A stretch of DNA of 64,000 nucleotides from Actinostola sp. cb2023 (Eukaryota > Cnidaria > Anthozoa > Actiniaria > Actinostolidae). Made by a program: the position numbers and the translations under genes. Positions 20,224-32,371 of the stretch are shown piece after piece. The stretch covers positions 232,501-296,500 of the forward strand of contig JAUJYZ010000416.1 in assembly GCA_033675265.1 (NCBI GenBank), read 5' to 3'. Position 1 is the first letter of the stretch; every line of letters begins with the position of its first letter. The notes under the pieces were generated by a model that worked only from the letters and a program-made list of their open reading frames with translations, ran no database searches and had not been told where the DNA came from.

Positions 20224-23200
20224 AACAACCCTTTGGTTGTATAGTCTTGGCTGCGATCCGACCATTCAAGAGTTGCTACGGGATGACTGTAAATATAACT
20301 TTTGCACCTGTGTCTGTTTTGATTTTCTCCTGCAAAATTCTCTTGTTGGTCTTTATGTGATGGATCACGCTTTCCAATTCAACAGATCCAATGTACTCGT
20401 ATATAACATTTATAGCACCTTTCCAGAGTTCCTTGAATTTTGTACATAATGCACGTCAGCAAAAAAACTCAATATTTGTTCCTCGTTGAATACAAAGTGA
20501 GTATATTCTTCAATGACACCCGGTCTTGCACAGCAAACAGTCCGGTTCATTACCATTTTTGATAATAGGTGTGACATCACAAAATGGCGACCTATGCATT
20601 TTATATTGGCCCCTGCATATTGGGGTCTTTGTGAAGTTAATATAGTCCCTACCCATAATTCTTTGGCAGCTTAGCCATCTACGTTAACAAAGGTTCGCAT
20701 TGTTCTATTGATTCCCAAGGGACATAAGTTTGAGCGAGAAATATTAAACTTTTGAGATCGTTGTGGCCGGCTTTGTACTGCTTGTTTGTCTGTATTTGTC
20801 TGAAATAATACAGAATTTGGGTATCTTCCGCAACTTTTAAATCGTTTTCGCCCATCAGAATGGAAAGAGTTTGAGTTTATTTGTCATTTTGTGTTGGTTT
20901 TGTTTTGGTGCCAGGCGAAAAGTTTATGTGCCCGACGGTTTGAATTCAGGGGTTTGTGTTTTGAACGGCGTCATGCCTCTACTATGGATTGCCATCGACG
21001 ATTCTTAGAAAACCAATGTCTGTTCAATTTCCATCGAAGGAAGCCATACCATGACATCGAAAAAAGAAAAAGAAAACAAGCAAGACTTCATTTGGACGGG
21101 AATTTTTAGAGTTATGGAACGTAGATATCACCGAAGATGGTCAAGGAATATTCCCTCCATCTGTGTTTGCATCGTGTACTCGTCATCTCTACAAGGCTCG
21201 AAGTGGAAACGCTGCTGCAGGTAAAAAGCTATCTGAGTGGACGCCTCATACAGAAATGCTTATGCCAGAAATATAGTGGTGGTAGTACAAAGAGGTCCAG
21301 ACAAGAGGAAAACAGTGACACCGACAGTGCAGACGAGACTTACCGATCGAACTTGACAAATCTTCACTCCATGCTTTTGAGAGTTTAGTCTCTAGCCTAC
21401 AATGTTTGTCGCTTGGTAAAGCAAAGGAATTGGCGAGCTTACTAGCTGAACGATACAACTTTATCTTCATTGATCCTCAAGATATTGACAATTCCATTCA
21501 AAATGTATCACAAGCTATAAAAGAGTTAACAACCCTTTGGTTGTATAGTCTTGGCTGCGATCCGACCATTCAAGGGTTGCTACGGGATGACTGTAAATAT
21601 AACTTTTGCACCTGTGTCTGTTTTGATTTTCTCCTGCAAAATTCTCTTGTTGGTCTTTATGTGATGGATCACGCTTTCCAGTTCAACAGATCCAATGTAC
21701 TCGTATATAACATTTATAGCACCTTCCCAGAGTTCCTTGAATTTTGTACATAATGCACGTCAGCAAAAAAACTCAATATTTGTTCCTCGTTGAATACAAA
21801 GTGAGTATATTCTTCAATGACACCCGGTCTTGCACAGCAAACAGTCCGGTTCATTACCATTTTTGATAATAGGTGTGACATCACAAAATGGCGACCTATG
21901 CATTTTATATTGGCCCCTGCATATTGGGGTCTTTGTGAAGTTAATATAGTCCCTACCCATAATTCTTTGGCAGCTTAGCCATCTACGTTAACAAAGGTTC
22001 GCATTGTTCTATTGATTCCCAAGGGACATAAGTTTGGGCGAGAAATATTAAACTTTTGAGATCGTTGTGGCCGGCTTTGTACTGCATGTTTGACTGTATT
22101 TGTCTGAAATAATACAGAATTTGGGTATCTTCCGCAACTTTTAAATCGTTTTCGCCCATCAGACTGGAAAGAATTTGAGTTTATTTGTCATTTTGTGTTG
22201 GTTTTGTTTTGGTGCCAGGCGAAAAGTTTATGTGCCCGACGGTTTGAATTCAGGGGTTTGTGTTTTGAAACGGCGTCATGCCTCTACTATGGATTGCCAT
22301 CGACGATTCTTAGAAAACCAATGTCTGTTCAATTTCCATCGAAGGAAGCCATACCATGACATCGAAAAAAGAAAAAGAAAACAAGCAAGACTTCATTTGG
22401 ACGGGAATTTTTAGAGTTATGGAACGTAGATATCACCGAAGATGGTCAAGAAATATTCCCTCCATCTGTGTTTGCATCGTGTACTCGTCATCTCTACAAG
22501 GCTCGAAGTGGAAATGCTGCTGCAGGTAAAAAGCTATCTGAGTGGACGCCTCATACAGAAATGCTTATGCCAGAAATATAGTGGTGGTAGTACAAAGAGG
22601 TCCAGACAAGAGGAAAACAGTGACACCGACAGTGCAGACGAGACTTACCGATCGAACTTGACAAATCTTCACTCCATGCTTTTGAGAGTTTAGTCTCTAG
22701 CCTACAATGTTTGTCGCTTGGTAAAGCAAAGGAATTGGCGAGCTTACTAGCTGAACGATACAACTTTATCTTCATTGATCCTCAAGATATTGACAATTCC
22801 ATTCAAAATGTATCACAAGCTATAAAAGAGTTAACAACCCTTTGGTTGTATAGTCTTGGCTGCGATCCAACCATTCAAGGGTTGCTACGGGATGACTGTA
22901 AATATAACTTTTGCACCTGTGTCTGTTTTGATTTTCTCCTGCAAAATTCTCTTGTTGGTCTTTATGTGATGGATCACGCTTTCCAGTTCAACAGATCCAA
23001 TGTACTCGTATATAACATTTATAGCACCTTCCCAGAGTTCCTTGAATTTTGTACATAATGCACGTCAGCAAAAAAACTCAATATTTGTTCCTCGTTGAAT
23101 ACAAAGTGAGTATATTCTTCAATGACACCCGGTCTTGCACAGCAAACAGTCCGGTTCATTACCATTTTTGATAATAGGTGTGACATCACAAAATGGCGAC

Positions 23201-25439
23201 CTATGCATTTTATATTGGCCCCTGCATATTGGGGTCTTTGTGAAGTTAATATAGTCCCTACCCATAATTCTTTGGCAGCTTAGCCATCTACGTTAACAAA
23301 GGTTCGCATTGTTCTATTGATTCCCAAGGGACATAAGTTTGGGCGAGAAATATTAAACTTTTGAGATCGTTGTGGCCGGCTTTGTACTGCTTGTTTGACT
23401 GTATTTGTCTGAAATAATACAGAATTTGGGTATCTTCCGCAACTTTTAAATCGTTTTCGCCCATCAGACTGGAAAGAATTTGAGTTTATTTGTCATTTTG
23501 TGTTGGTTTTGTTTTGGTGCCAGGCGAAAAGTTTATGTGCCCGACGGTTTGAATTCAGGGGTTTGTGTTTTGAACGGCGTCATGCCTCTACTATGGATTG
23601 CCATCGACGATTCTTAGAAAACCAATGTCTGTTCAATTTCCATCGAAGGAAGCCATACCATGACATCGAAAAAAGAAAAAGAAAACAAGCAAGACTTCAT
23701 TTGGACGGGAATTTTTAGAGTTATGGAACGTAGATATCACCGAAGATGGTCAAGAAATATTCCCTCCATCTGTGTTTGCATCGTGTACTCGTCATCTCTA
23801 CAAGGCTCGAAGTGGAAATGCTGCTGCAGGTAAAAAGCTATCTGAGTGGACGCCTCATACAGAAATGCTTATGCCAGAAATATAGTGGTGGTAGTACAAA
23901 GAGGTCCAGACAAGAGGAAAACAGTGACACCGACAGTGCAGACGAGACTTACCGATCGAACTTGACAAATCTTCACTCCATGCTTTTGAGAGTTTAGTCT
24001 CTAGCCTACAATGTTTGTCGCTTGGTAAAGCAAAGGAATTGGCGAGCTTACTAGCTGAACGATACAACTTTATCTTCATTGATCCTCAAGATATTGACAA
24101 TTCCATTCAAAATGTATCACAAGCTATAAAAGAGTTAACAACCCTTTGGTTGTATAGTCTTGGCTGCGATCCAACCATTCAAGGGTTGCTACGGGATGAC
24201 TGTAAATATAACTTTTGCACCTGTGTCTGTTTTGATTTTCTCCTGCAAAATTCTCTTGTTGGTCTTTATGTGATGGATCACGCTTTCCAGTTCAACAGAT
24301 CCAATGTACTCGTATATAACATTTATAGCACCTTCCCAGAGTTCCTTGAATTTTGTACATAATGCACGTCAGCAAAAAAACTCAATATTTGTTCCTCGTT
24401 GAATACAAAGTGAGTATATTCTTCAATGACACCCGGTCTTGCACAGCAAACAGTCCGGTTCATTACCATTTTTGATAATAGGTGTGACATCACAAAATGG
24501 CGACCTATGCATTTTATATTGGCCCCTGCATATTGGGGTCTTTGTGAAGTTAATATAGTCCCTACCCATAATTCTTTGGCAGCTTAGCCATCTACGTTAA
24601 CAAAGGTTCGCATTGTTCTATTGATTCCCAAGGGACATAAGTTTGGGCGAGAAATATTAAACTTTTGAGATCGTTGTGGCCGGCTTTGTACTGCTTGTTT
24701 GACTGTATTTGTCTGAAATAATACAGAATTTGGGTATCTTCCGCAACTTTTAAATCGTTTTCGCCCATCAGACTGGAAAGAATTTGAGTTTATTTGTCAT
24801 TTTGTGTTGGTTTTGTTTTGGTGCCAGGCGAAAAGTTTATGTGCCCGACGGTTTGAATTCAGGGGTTTGTGTTTTGAACGGCGTCATGCCTCTACTATGG
24901 ATTGCCATCGACGATTCTTAGAAAACCAATGTCTGTTCAATTTCCATCGAAGGAAGCCATACCATGACATCGAAAAAAGAAAAAGAAAACAAGCAAGACT
25001 TCATTTGGACGGGAATTTTTAGAGTTATGGAACGTAGATATCACCGAAGATGGTCAAGAAATATTCCCTCCATCTGTGTTTGCATCGTGTACTCGTCATC
25101 TCTACAAGGCTCGAAGTGGAAACGCTGCTGCAGGTAAAAAGCTATCTGAGTGGACGCCTCATACAGAAATGCTTATGCCAGAAATATAGTGATGGTAGTA
25201 CAAAGAGGTTCAGACAAGAGGAAAACAGTGACACCGACAGTGCAGACGAGACTTACCGATCGAACTTGACAAATCTTCACTCCATGCTTTTGAGAGTTTA
25301 GTCTCTAGCCTACAATGTTTGTCGCTTGGTAAAGCAAAGGAATTGGCGAGCTTACTAGCTGAACGATACAACTTTATCTTCATTGATCCTCAAGATATTG
25401 ACAATTCCATTCAAAATGTATCACAAGCTATAAAAGAGT
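20224..25439 (+). repeat. Four tandem copies of a 1304-bp unit
   Basis: Units start at 20224, 21528, 22833 and 24137 (lengths 1304, 1305, 1304 and about 1303). Each begins AACAACCCTTTGGTTGT and ends at TATAAAAGAGTT. They differ by only a handful of substitutions and one A insertion (unit 2, near 22268). Unit 1 is joined directly to a gypsy fragment. No terminal repeats are seen, so tandem amplification of a transposon piece or local duplication are both possible. Confidence 0.92.
21054..21271 (+). pseudogene. Coding-like segment inside each tandem unit (first copy)
   Basis: One frame gives SFGREFLELWNVDITEDGQG, then FPPSVFASCTRHLYKARSGN and LSEWTPHTEM. This resembles the Cys/His-rich N-terminal module of several uncharacterised invertebrate and transposon-derived proteins (D-I-x(4)-IxP-x(6)-C-x(5)-Y and W-x-P-H-x). 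A later frame has SLGKAKELASLLAERYNFIF. Copies recur at about +1305, +2609 and +3913. No continuous gene is seen, so this is probably broken or spliced. The assignment is tentative. Confidence 0.35.
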
Positions 25440-26985
25440 TCATCATGGAGAGGCAGTGAATAGAATAAGCCATCGGACATATGATGGAGTAAACTAAATC
25501 TTCGCCTGGTGTATATTTGTTTTACAACCAGTGTCACGAAATAAAAATGTAACTTAAATTGCGTTGTTATTGGTATTTTTAGTATATATATATAATGTAA
25601 TGCGCAATAGATCATTCACATGTCTTTTGCGCAATATAAGAAATACATTTATTATTATTATTATTATTTTATGTTGTAATATTTTAGGTTAGAGCGCAGT
25701 CATATTACCCTGAAACAATCAAAGAAGCATTGTTTAATTTTATTTATTTATGGACAAGTAGCGGCCTGCTATCATTGAACCATAACTTCATTCCTCACGG
25801 CCTCTGTAGTTGTTCTTATGGTGAAATTATATTTAGTTGATAGATTGGTGGTTTTGTTTCACGGAATGAATGACTTTGACCTCCTCGAGAAACCATGTTG
25901 AGTAACAACGTGGGGAGAGAAAGACCGTACGTTGATTGACAATTATCATGACAACTAGTTAATCTTCGTCTCTGATTGGTTGGACTGTGTTTACAAAATA
26001 TTATCAAAAATGGTAATGAACCGGACTGGCAAAGCAACAAATGTACCTTGAATTGATCTCGTTTTTCATCTTTTCCTTTTGCCTTAAGATACATTTCAAA
26101 TTGCATTATAAACTTTCCTCAATTTTACGCTTGAGCATCCAGAACTAAGGAACCCGGAGTGCGGTGTGTATTTATACCACTCTTGGTCATGCTTAACCCA
26201 CGCTTGTTGTAAATCTGTAGGGTTGATGTTGATCCAATTGCTCTCAGATAGCTCCATAATCTTTTAACTTTACTTTTGACACCATGTTGTAAGTCTGTCT
26301 TTTATTTAAACTCTCTAAATCAAACTTAACCTAGAATGCCAGTACCAAGAGTGAACATGTGGTTTCTAGCTTTTAAGTCTCCCAGATTAATAGGACACTT
26401 GTGCCCAGCTATAAGATTTTTGAGACGTAAATAAAGTCATTATATATCATTGTTACAAAAAGAAGATGAAATAGATGGAGTAGAGTGGAAAGGTTGAAAG
26501 GGACAGATGTAAAACTCTCAACACATTCCTGGTTCCAACCAGATGCATCTGAATTGTGATCAATATATTCATAGCGTTCATGGAGCATTGATAGCTGGGC
26601 TACTCAGAAAATACTCTATCTACATCCATGTCAAGATTGTATGATATTTCCAATTTCTGGAAATGCAATTTTTGCAAGTCTCACTAAAAGCTGATCTATG
26701 AGATTTTATCGACAGTCGACTTCTTTCTTCACAAATTAAACCTTGTTTGGGGAAAGTGATGTTGTCTTGTGATCGTGAGATAAAACGATTTGAAGAAAGT
26801 ATGTCTAATACGCTTACCTCACATACACCGTTATCCGTTAGCGGTAGACCTACTCTAAAAGATATGTCAAGCGTTTTCGGACCAGGTCGTTCAGCGGACT
26901 CAAAATCATATCTGAAAAGCCTGAAAAAACATATCAAAATCTTATGAATTATCAAATGCAAGTGAAAAAAACCCTGTGAACACAA
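25440..26985. other. Intron region with degraded repeats, no gene
   Basis: A short inverted match to the tandem unit is present: AATGGTAATGAACCGGACTG at about 26010-26031 is antisense to the GTCCGGTTCATTACCATT part of each unit. ORFs at 25816-26106 (-), 26620-27024 (-) and 26747-26947 (+) have no recognised domain. Confidence 0.5.
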
Positions 26986-27005
26986 ATATTCCAAGCTACA
27001 ATGCA

Positions 27006-27058
27006 TCCCAGTGTTCAATCGCACCAGGGCACGAGTGAACGCTTATTGAAGCGTCTAG
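27006..27058 (+). mobile_element. 3' end of an upstream Helentron-like element
   Basis: GGGCACGAGT, then a hairpin (ACGCTT-attg-AAGCGT) and CTAG, are followed directly by the next element. The same organisation ends the neighbour at 29434. The 5' end of this copy was not located. Confidence 0.65.
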
Positions 27059-27064
27059 TTACTC

Positions 27065-27691
27065 GTGCCCAGGCCAAAGGCCGCACGAGTTATAAAATAC
27101 AGACCGTATTTTTGTTATTCACGTCGCAAATCTGCAATCGAGTGGGACTGGGAACGAGACCACGAGACTGGCCATGAGGTTGCAGCGATCGACGTTGTAG
27201 CGACGTTTTGTAGTGTCGATCGACGAAGAAAGTCAAGTCAAGATGGTGAAGGTATTCGTCTTCTGTTTTTTCCCTCTTTACGCTCGAAATGCTTACAAAT
27301 GCACACACCGTTCGCGGTATTAAAATCTACACAACACATGAAAGCCATGAAAGCCTTGAATGCCATTCAAGCCAAAGTTATACTCGATGAACATGTTATG
27401 AAAGCCTTGAAAACGACGACAGCCAAAGTTATAAACGATCAACATGTTATGAAAGCCTTGAATGCCATGAAAGCCAAAGTTATACTCGATCAACATGTTA
27501 TGAAAGCCTTGAATGCGATGAAGGCGAATGCCAAAGTTATAAACAATGCCAAACTTATAAATTACGATCAATATGTTATGAATGAAAGCCTTTATTATAC
27601 AAACTTGATGAACTACAATCCTGGAAGCAACCCACGATGTTTCCCGACGAAGGTGAAGTGGACTTTACCGTTTGCATTATTTGTGTCATGA
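27065..27691 (+). CDS. ORF with 20-residue repeats inside Helentron-like element
   Basis: A 208-codon open frame. Residues about 90-180 are three to four degenerate copies of a roughly 60-bp, 20-residue unit around HVMKALNAMKAKVILDQ. The DNA repeat is at 27340-27560. No known domain is present, and the unit could simply be a minisatellite that keeps frame because its period is a multiple of three. Confidence 0.4.
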   Translation: MPRPKAARVIKYRPYFCYSRRKSAIEWDWERDHETGHEVAAIDVVATFCSVDRRRKSSQDGEGIRLLFFPSLRSKCLQMHTPFAVLKSTQHMKAMKALNAIQAKVILDEHVMKALKTTTAKVINDQHVMKALNAMKAKVILDQHVMKALNAMKANAKVINNAKLINYDQYVMNESLYYTNLMNYNPGSNPRCFPTKVKWTLPFALFVS

Positions 27692-27853
27692 GTGTTACGA
27701 CATGTATTGTTGTCATACAAGTTTATGCTTGCTATTGCTGTGCTACCTACCTACTTATAAGCTTAAACAGTTATGATTGTGATATATTCACGTCGGGCAC
27801 AAATTAAAAATGACCCCAAAATCGGCAATGTTAAACGGCCTCTTTTACATTAA

Positions 27854-29149
27854 CCTTCGTATTTTCAACAATTTGACATCAATTGGGATGAAAGTTTCGG
27901 AGGTTGCTTACTACATGTAGTGTTTTATTTTGGCATGCTAAAAGTTACAACTGACGTAATTGTGACGTCATCACGAATTGTTACATTTCTCGGGAAAATC
28001 GAGATCACATTAAAACGTTCTGAAATGTAGATATTTCGAAAGAGAATAACATTCTCTAAAACTTGGTGCAATTTTTATCTCGTTGCGGTAATATATGGCT
28101 GAGTTATAAAGGTTATTCATTTTATGATGATGTCTTAGAAATGACGTCACCTAAATAGCATTAAAGCTTTACGGAGCAATGAAAATCGATGAAATGACGT
28201 TCTCGTGATCATTTATGGTTAATAATAGATGTTTGTATTGGACGAAGCTGAAAATTTTGGTCCACGATCTTTATTAGGGATATTTTAAAATATTAGTGAC
28301 GTCATTATGACATAACGGGAATCTGTCAATATTTGTGATTAATATTTCTAATACTTATCTTCAAAAAGTCAAAAATCTAAAACGATACGATTTGAGGGGC
28401 GTCTTAGTTCTTTCAATATGCAAAGTGTGAAGACAAAAGATTTTCAAACAAAAAAGTTGAATGAAGAACTTTATTTACGAATGGCTCTATATAATTCATT
28501 TGGGAAATTATGAACAATATATATAAAAATAACTTCTTCATTCAACTTTTTTGTTTGAAAATATTTTGTCTTCACACTTTGCATATTGAAAGAACTAAGA
28601 AGCCCCTCAAATCGTATCGTTTTAGATTTTTGATTTTTTGAAGATAAGTATTAGAAATATTAATCAAAAATATTGACAGATTTCTTTTACGTCATAATGA
28701 CGTCACCAATATTTTAAAATATCCCTAATAGAGATCGTGGACCAAAATTTTAAGCTTCGTCCATTACAAACATCTATCATTAACCATAAATGATCACGAG
28801 AACGTCATTTCATCGATTTCCATTGCTCCGTAAAGCTTTAATGCTATTTAGGTGACGTCATTTCTATGACGTCATCATAAAATGAATATCCTTTATAACT
28901 CAGCCATAAATTATCGCAACGAGATAAAAATTGCACCAAGTTTTAGAGAATGTTATTCTCTTTCGAAATATCTACTATTTAGAACGTTTTAATGTGATCT
29001 CGATTTTCCCGAGAAATGTAACAATTCGTGATGACGTCACAATTACGTCAGTGGTAACTTTTAGCATGCCAAAATAAAACACTACATGTAGTAAGCAACC
29101 TCCGATACTTCCATCCCAATTGATGTCAAATTGTTGAAAATACGAAGGT
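27854..29149. repeat. 1.3-kb foldback element with arms of about 620 bp
   Basis: The left edge CATTAACCTTCGTATTTTCAA is mirrored at the right edge TTGAAAATACGAAGG. The arms share GTGACGTCATCACG-like stretches throughout and close near 28470-28530. It lies wholly inside the Helentron-like element, so it was carried by it or inserted into it. Confidence 0.88.
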
Positions 29150-29604
29150 GCTTTATATAAAAGCAGAAAAATAAGGAGGCTCGAAAGAAAATACCGTTGC
29201 AAAAAATGTACCATCAAGATTCCATCAATATATTCACACATTCAATCTTGGAAGTAAGTCATACAGTGATCATGATGAAGACAAAAGGTGTCTATGTAAA
29301 CCAAGAAAACATCCACATAGTATGAAAGGGAAGACATCTAATACAGCATTCAAGAAAACAAATACAAAGATACCGTGTATCCCAAGTACTCAATTGCACC
29401 AGGGCACGAGTGAGCGCTTGAACCAAGCGTCTAGTTTGAGTTTAATTTGGGGAGGGTCATTTTTAACCTCATTTTTATAAACCAAGTCTTCATCGCTATT
29501 AATCAGTACCTCTTATCAAGGTCTCGCTCCTTGTTCTATTTGGCAAATTTGAAAGACCTTTGAAATGTGCTCATTATTGTCGAATTATAGAAAAAATATA
29601 TATC

Positions 29605-29735
29605 CATATAATAAGTATTATTTACAATATGAGTGGCAATGTTGTATGTGATTTACAATCTCGAGCCGAAGGCGAGAGATTGTAAATCACATACAACATT
29701 GCCACGAAGTATTGTAAAATACTTATGATATTCAT
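29605..29735. repeat. Terminal hairpin of a Crypton-like derivative
   Basis: A long stem (AATGTTGTATGTGATTTACA and its complement) closes on a CGAGCCGAAGGCGAG loop at about 29662-29676. The outer flank CTTATGATATTCAT also follows the hairpin at 52905-52985. The recombinase N-terminal exon starts about 320 bp downstream. Confidence 0.75.
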
Positions 29736-30052
29736 TCTTCATTAAAATGTTACAGCTATTGTATTATTTGAAGAGTGAGCTAATTTAGTTGTAAAGCCAT
29801 TGTGCTCGAAGCTCTAAGCAAATTGAATGCCAATTCAGAACAAAACGATAGGGAGGTACTTTAGTAAAAAAGGCAGTCATCAAGAGCAAACATATCATTT
29901 TCGATAAGTTAATTATGAATAGACAGTGAATAGAGCATGATTTATTTTGGGTGAACTTTATCCCTTGGGGACTAAGTACAAGCTTTGCAATATTTTCGAT
30001 GGTTTAGATTATGCATTGAAAGGACTGACGTGAAAGCGTACTCGGCTCTGAG

Positions 30053-30381
30053 ATGTCTCGTTTCCGAAAGCCAAAAACTGCAGACGAAGAGATAAATTGG
30101 CTGCAAGATACAACTCCTAAGAACACTAGAAATAGTACGAAATGGAGTGTTAAGATCTTTGAGGAATGGCAAAAGACGCGGGTAAACAAATTTGCGAAAA
30201 ATGAATCTTTTGGGTTTCCATGTAGCGAGATCGAAGCTATCTGAATATCTAACTCTCAAGATATCAGATATGTATATGATAATTCCGTAGCTGATATTAG
30301 TAAATCATCTACTACAAGTAGTGTAAATTTGCCGCCGTGTAATGCAACATTTAATAATTGTATTGTTAACTTAACATACTA
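30053..30381 (+). pseudogene. Internally deleted Crypton-like recombinase remnant
   Basis: An open frame (30053-30244) encodes an N-terminal segment with NSTKWSVKIFEEWQKTR and FGFPCSEIEAI. It matches the amino-terminal domain of the DUF3504-type Crypton recombinases, and the copy at 53306, which has TKWSVKIFQDWQKARGNK. About 60 bp after its stop, another frame reads PPCNATFNNCIVNLTY and a stop, which is the family's C-terminal motif. The whole catalytic domain is missing. Confidence 0.75.
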
Positions 30382-30404
30382 ATCCAGTATTACTAGTAAC
30401 TTTG

Positions 30405-31700
30405 TGACAGATCGCTGAACTCCGATTTTGGATGATCGTAGTTATAGCGATCGATCATATCGAAACCAGCCTTCAGAGAGCACGATTCTTAGCCCGTTCT
30501 TAATTACGGAGTTTTGCGAAGTAAAGGATTATCACTCATCAAAATTCGCAAGTGTTATACTTTTTTCAATATGCATTGTTTTGCTGAGACAGTGTAGGAA
30601 GTAATTAGTGATACGTGTAAATCGCAAATCGCAAATAGCTCTCGGTGAACTATACTCAATCTGTCAGACTATATACGTACATTTCTATACATTTTAGTAT
30701 AAACTTTCTTGAAACTGTTTCAGCGAAATATATATGAAAATACCATACGCTGTCGGGCATGTCACGCAACACAAAAGTTGCTCAATATTAACATATATAT
30801 TTTTTTGCAATATTCGTCCTTCCGATAGAACTAAAAGTACAAAAGTTAATATAGAAAATGAACAATTTCCCCCTATATTTATTTTTCCGATATATTATTG
30901 ACAAATTTATGTCACGAGTTGACTCTGATACTTGCGTCACCCAACGAAAATATTAGCGTAAACGGGCCTGGTAGGGTGCGTGAAAGTAATTTACCCAGAT
31001 ATTTGTCTTTACGTTTCGAAAGGCAAATGTCTAATAAGTCTTCGGGTGAAAGTTTACGTTTTTTTCGTGAAATCGGACATGCCGAACCTTTACCGTGTTT
31101 TTTACTATAAAAATTGATTTTTGCAAATGCGAAAATCAAAGCCTTTGTTCAGAATCCCCCCCCCCCTCGTTATCATTCAATTTGAATTCTTTTTTCATCA
31201 AGAATATCTAAATATTACAGAGAAACTGCTTCAAAATCAATTTGTGTAACGGTTTTGTAAAGCGAGTCGATAATATTTAGGGTAAAAATATGCATAATTT
31301 ACAGCTGATTTAGCGGTAAATAGGGCTATAATGAAAATCCTTGTTTTCTTCGAAACGATTTGTTTTAATTAAAACTAACTTCGCACCGTTTAGTTTCTTA
31401 CTATATCCTATCGATACACCAAATATGAGCAAAATTGATTTTTCGACTTGTGCCACAATTATTAAATTTTGGTGGATTCTTACTGAACTGATTCACTCTT
31501 AAAAACGTTCCATCTATCAATATAATGAAAATATATATTCTCGTTCAAAGCTAATTTGCTCTAATTGCCTTTTGACATTATGCAAACCACTACAGGATTT
31601 GACTTCCTTAACCTTTACAAAGAAGAATGTCCATCCGTTTGATTTGTGACTTCATATTTTGTTGAGATATTGATCTCTTTCGTTGACTTTCCTTCCTTCA
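30405..31700. other. Intron region without recognised features
   Basis: AT-rich sequence. A 70-codon ORF at 30898-31110 shows no known domain, and a C10 run lies near 31158. No repeat family was recognised by eye. Confidence 0.5.
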
Positions 31701-31711
31701 TTTTATTAAAG

Positions 31712-31843
31712 AGGAATGGCGGTGCAAAAATTCCGATTGGTGTAAATGGACGACGGACTACAGCAACGCCACTAATAGCACATGGTCGATAGTATACCGT
31801 GACGTATTTGATGATTATCTGAAAGAGCATAACTTGACAACAG
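31712..31843 (+). CDS. Exon: MAM-like leading segment (orphan)
   Basis: A 44-codon phase 1-1 exon between TTATTAAAG and GTAAAA. CKNSDWCKWTTDYSNATNS followed by TWSI has the C-x(4)-C-x-W-x(n)-W pattern of a MAM start and nearly the same length as the exon at 7486. No matching central or final exons were found before the pentraxin exons, so this module is incomplete or its exons were missed. Confidence 0.7.
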
Positions 31844-32048
31844 GTAAAATTGGAAAATTAAGCATTTGAATAGATTGCAAAATAGGGAAAGGAGAAAATT
31901 ATAATTAATTGTAAAGGTATTTTAAAATATATTTTAGTATAAATAACTAGCATATTATTTTATTATATATTGTAAAGAGCATTGAGACATCATGGAATGC
32001 GTTCTTTTTATTGAAAAAATCAATTATTATTATTATTTGTTTTATTAT

Positions 32049-32101
32049 TTCTTCTTCTTCTTCTTCTTCTTCTTCTTCTTCTTCTTCTTCTTCTTCTTCT
32101 T

Positions 32102-32131
<30 letters not shown>
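32049..32131 (+). repeat. (TTC)n microsatellite
   Basis: About 27 trinucleotide units immediately upstream of a PLE fragment; the poly-Phe and poly-Arg frames are artefacts. Confidence 0.95.
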
Positions 32132-32132
<1 letters not shown>

Positions 32133-32135
32133 TTG

Positions 32136-32371
32136 TTGAGTCGTGCGACTCAACATACGTATAACATACGTATACATCGGAGAAACAGCCAGAAATTTCG
32201 AGCTGCGTCAAAGAGAGCACGACAATCCCATCCAGTCATCTGAGCCTGCCCGCCACCTTGCAAGCAATCACAATCACAAGTTCGAATGGGATTTCCTAAT
32301 AACATCACCATCATGGCGCAAACACATAGTACTAGAAGCGATTTTCATCGCTAACTTTAAACCAACCTTAA
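32136..32371 (+). pseudogene. Penelope-like element GIY-YIG fragment
   Basis: Reads YVYIGETARNFELRQREH, then RHLASNHNHKFEW and VLEAIFIANFKPTL, the core and tail of a PLE GIY-YIG endonuclease. The frame is interrupted at a TTAA by a 1.14-kb element and resumes at 33508 as NNQVYYYYND. It is a 5'-truncated remnant. Confidence 0.8.

Larger units (their letters stand above)
27061..29434 (+). mobile_element. Helentron-like non-autonomous element, 2.37 kb
   Basis: It starts ACTCGTGCCCAGGCC (a terminal palindrome reaching GCACGAGT) and ends GGGCACGAGT, two bases, a hairpin (CGCTT-gaacc-AAGCG) and CTAG before TTT. Asymmetric inverted ends with a 3' hairpin are known for the Helentron/Helitron2 group. 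It abuts another element's 3' end on the left. No Rep/helicase is encoded. The interior contains a repetitive ORF and a 1.3-kb foldback. Confidence 0.65.

Noticed and set aside
20210..20449. Gene product containing LWLYSLGCDPTIQ
   Set aside because: The frame crosses the junction between the gypsy fragment and the first tandem unit, and the unit boundary in later copies; no domain support.
26620..27024. 134-codon minus-strand ORF
   Set aside because: No recognisable domain, and it overlaps a plus-strand ORF and a Helentron-like 3' end; likely chance.
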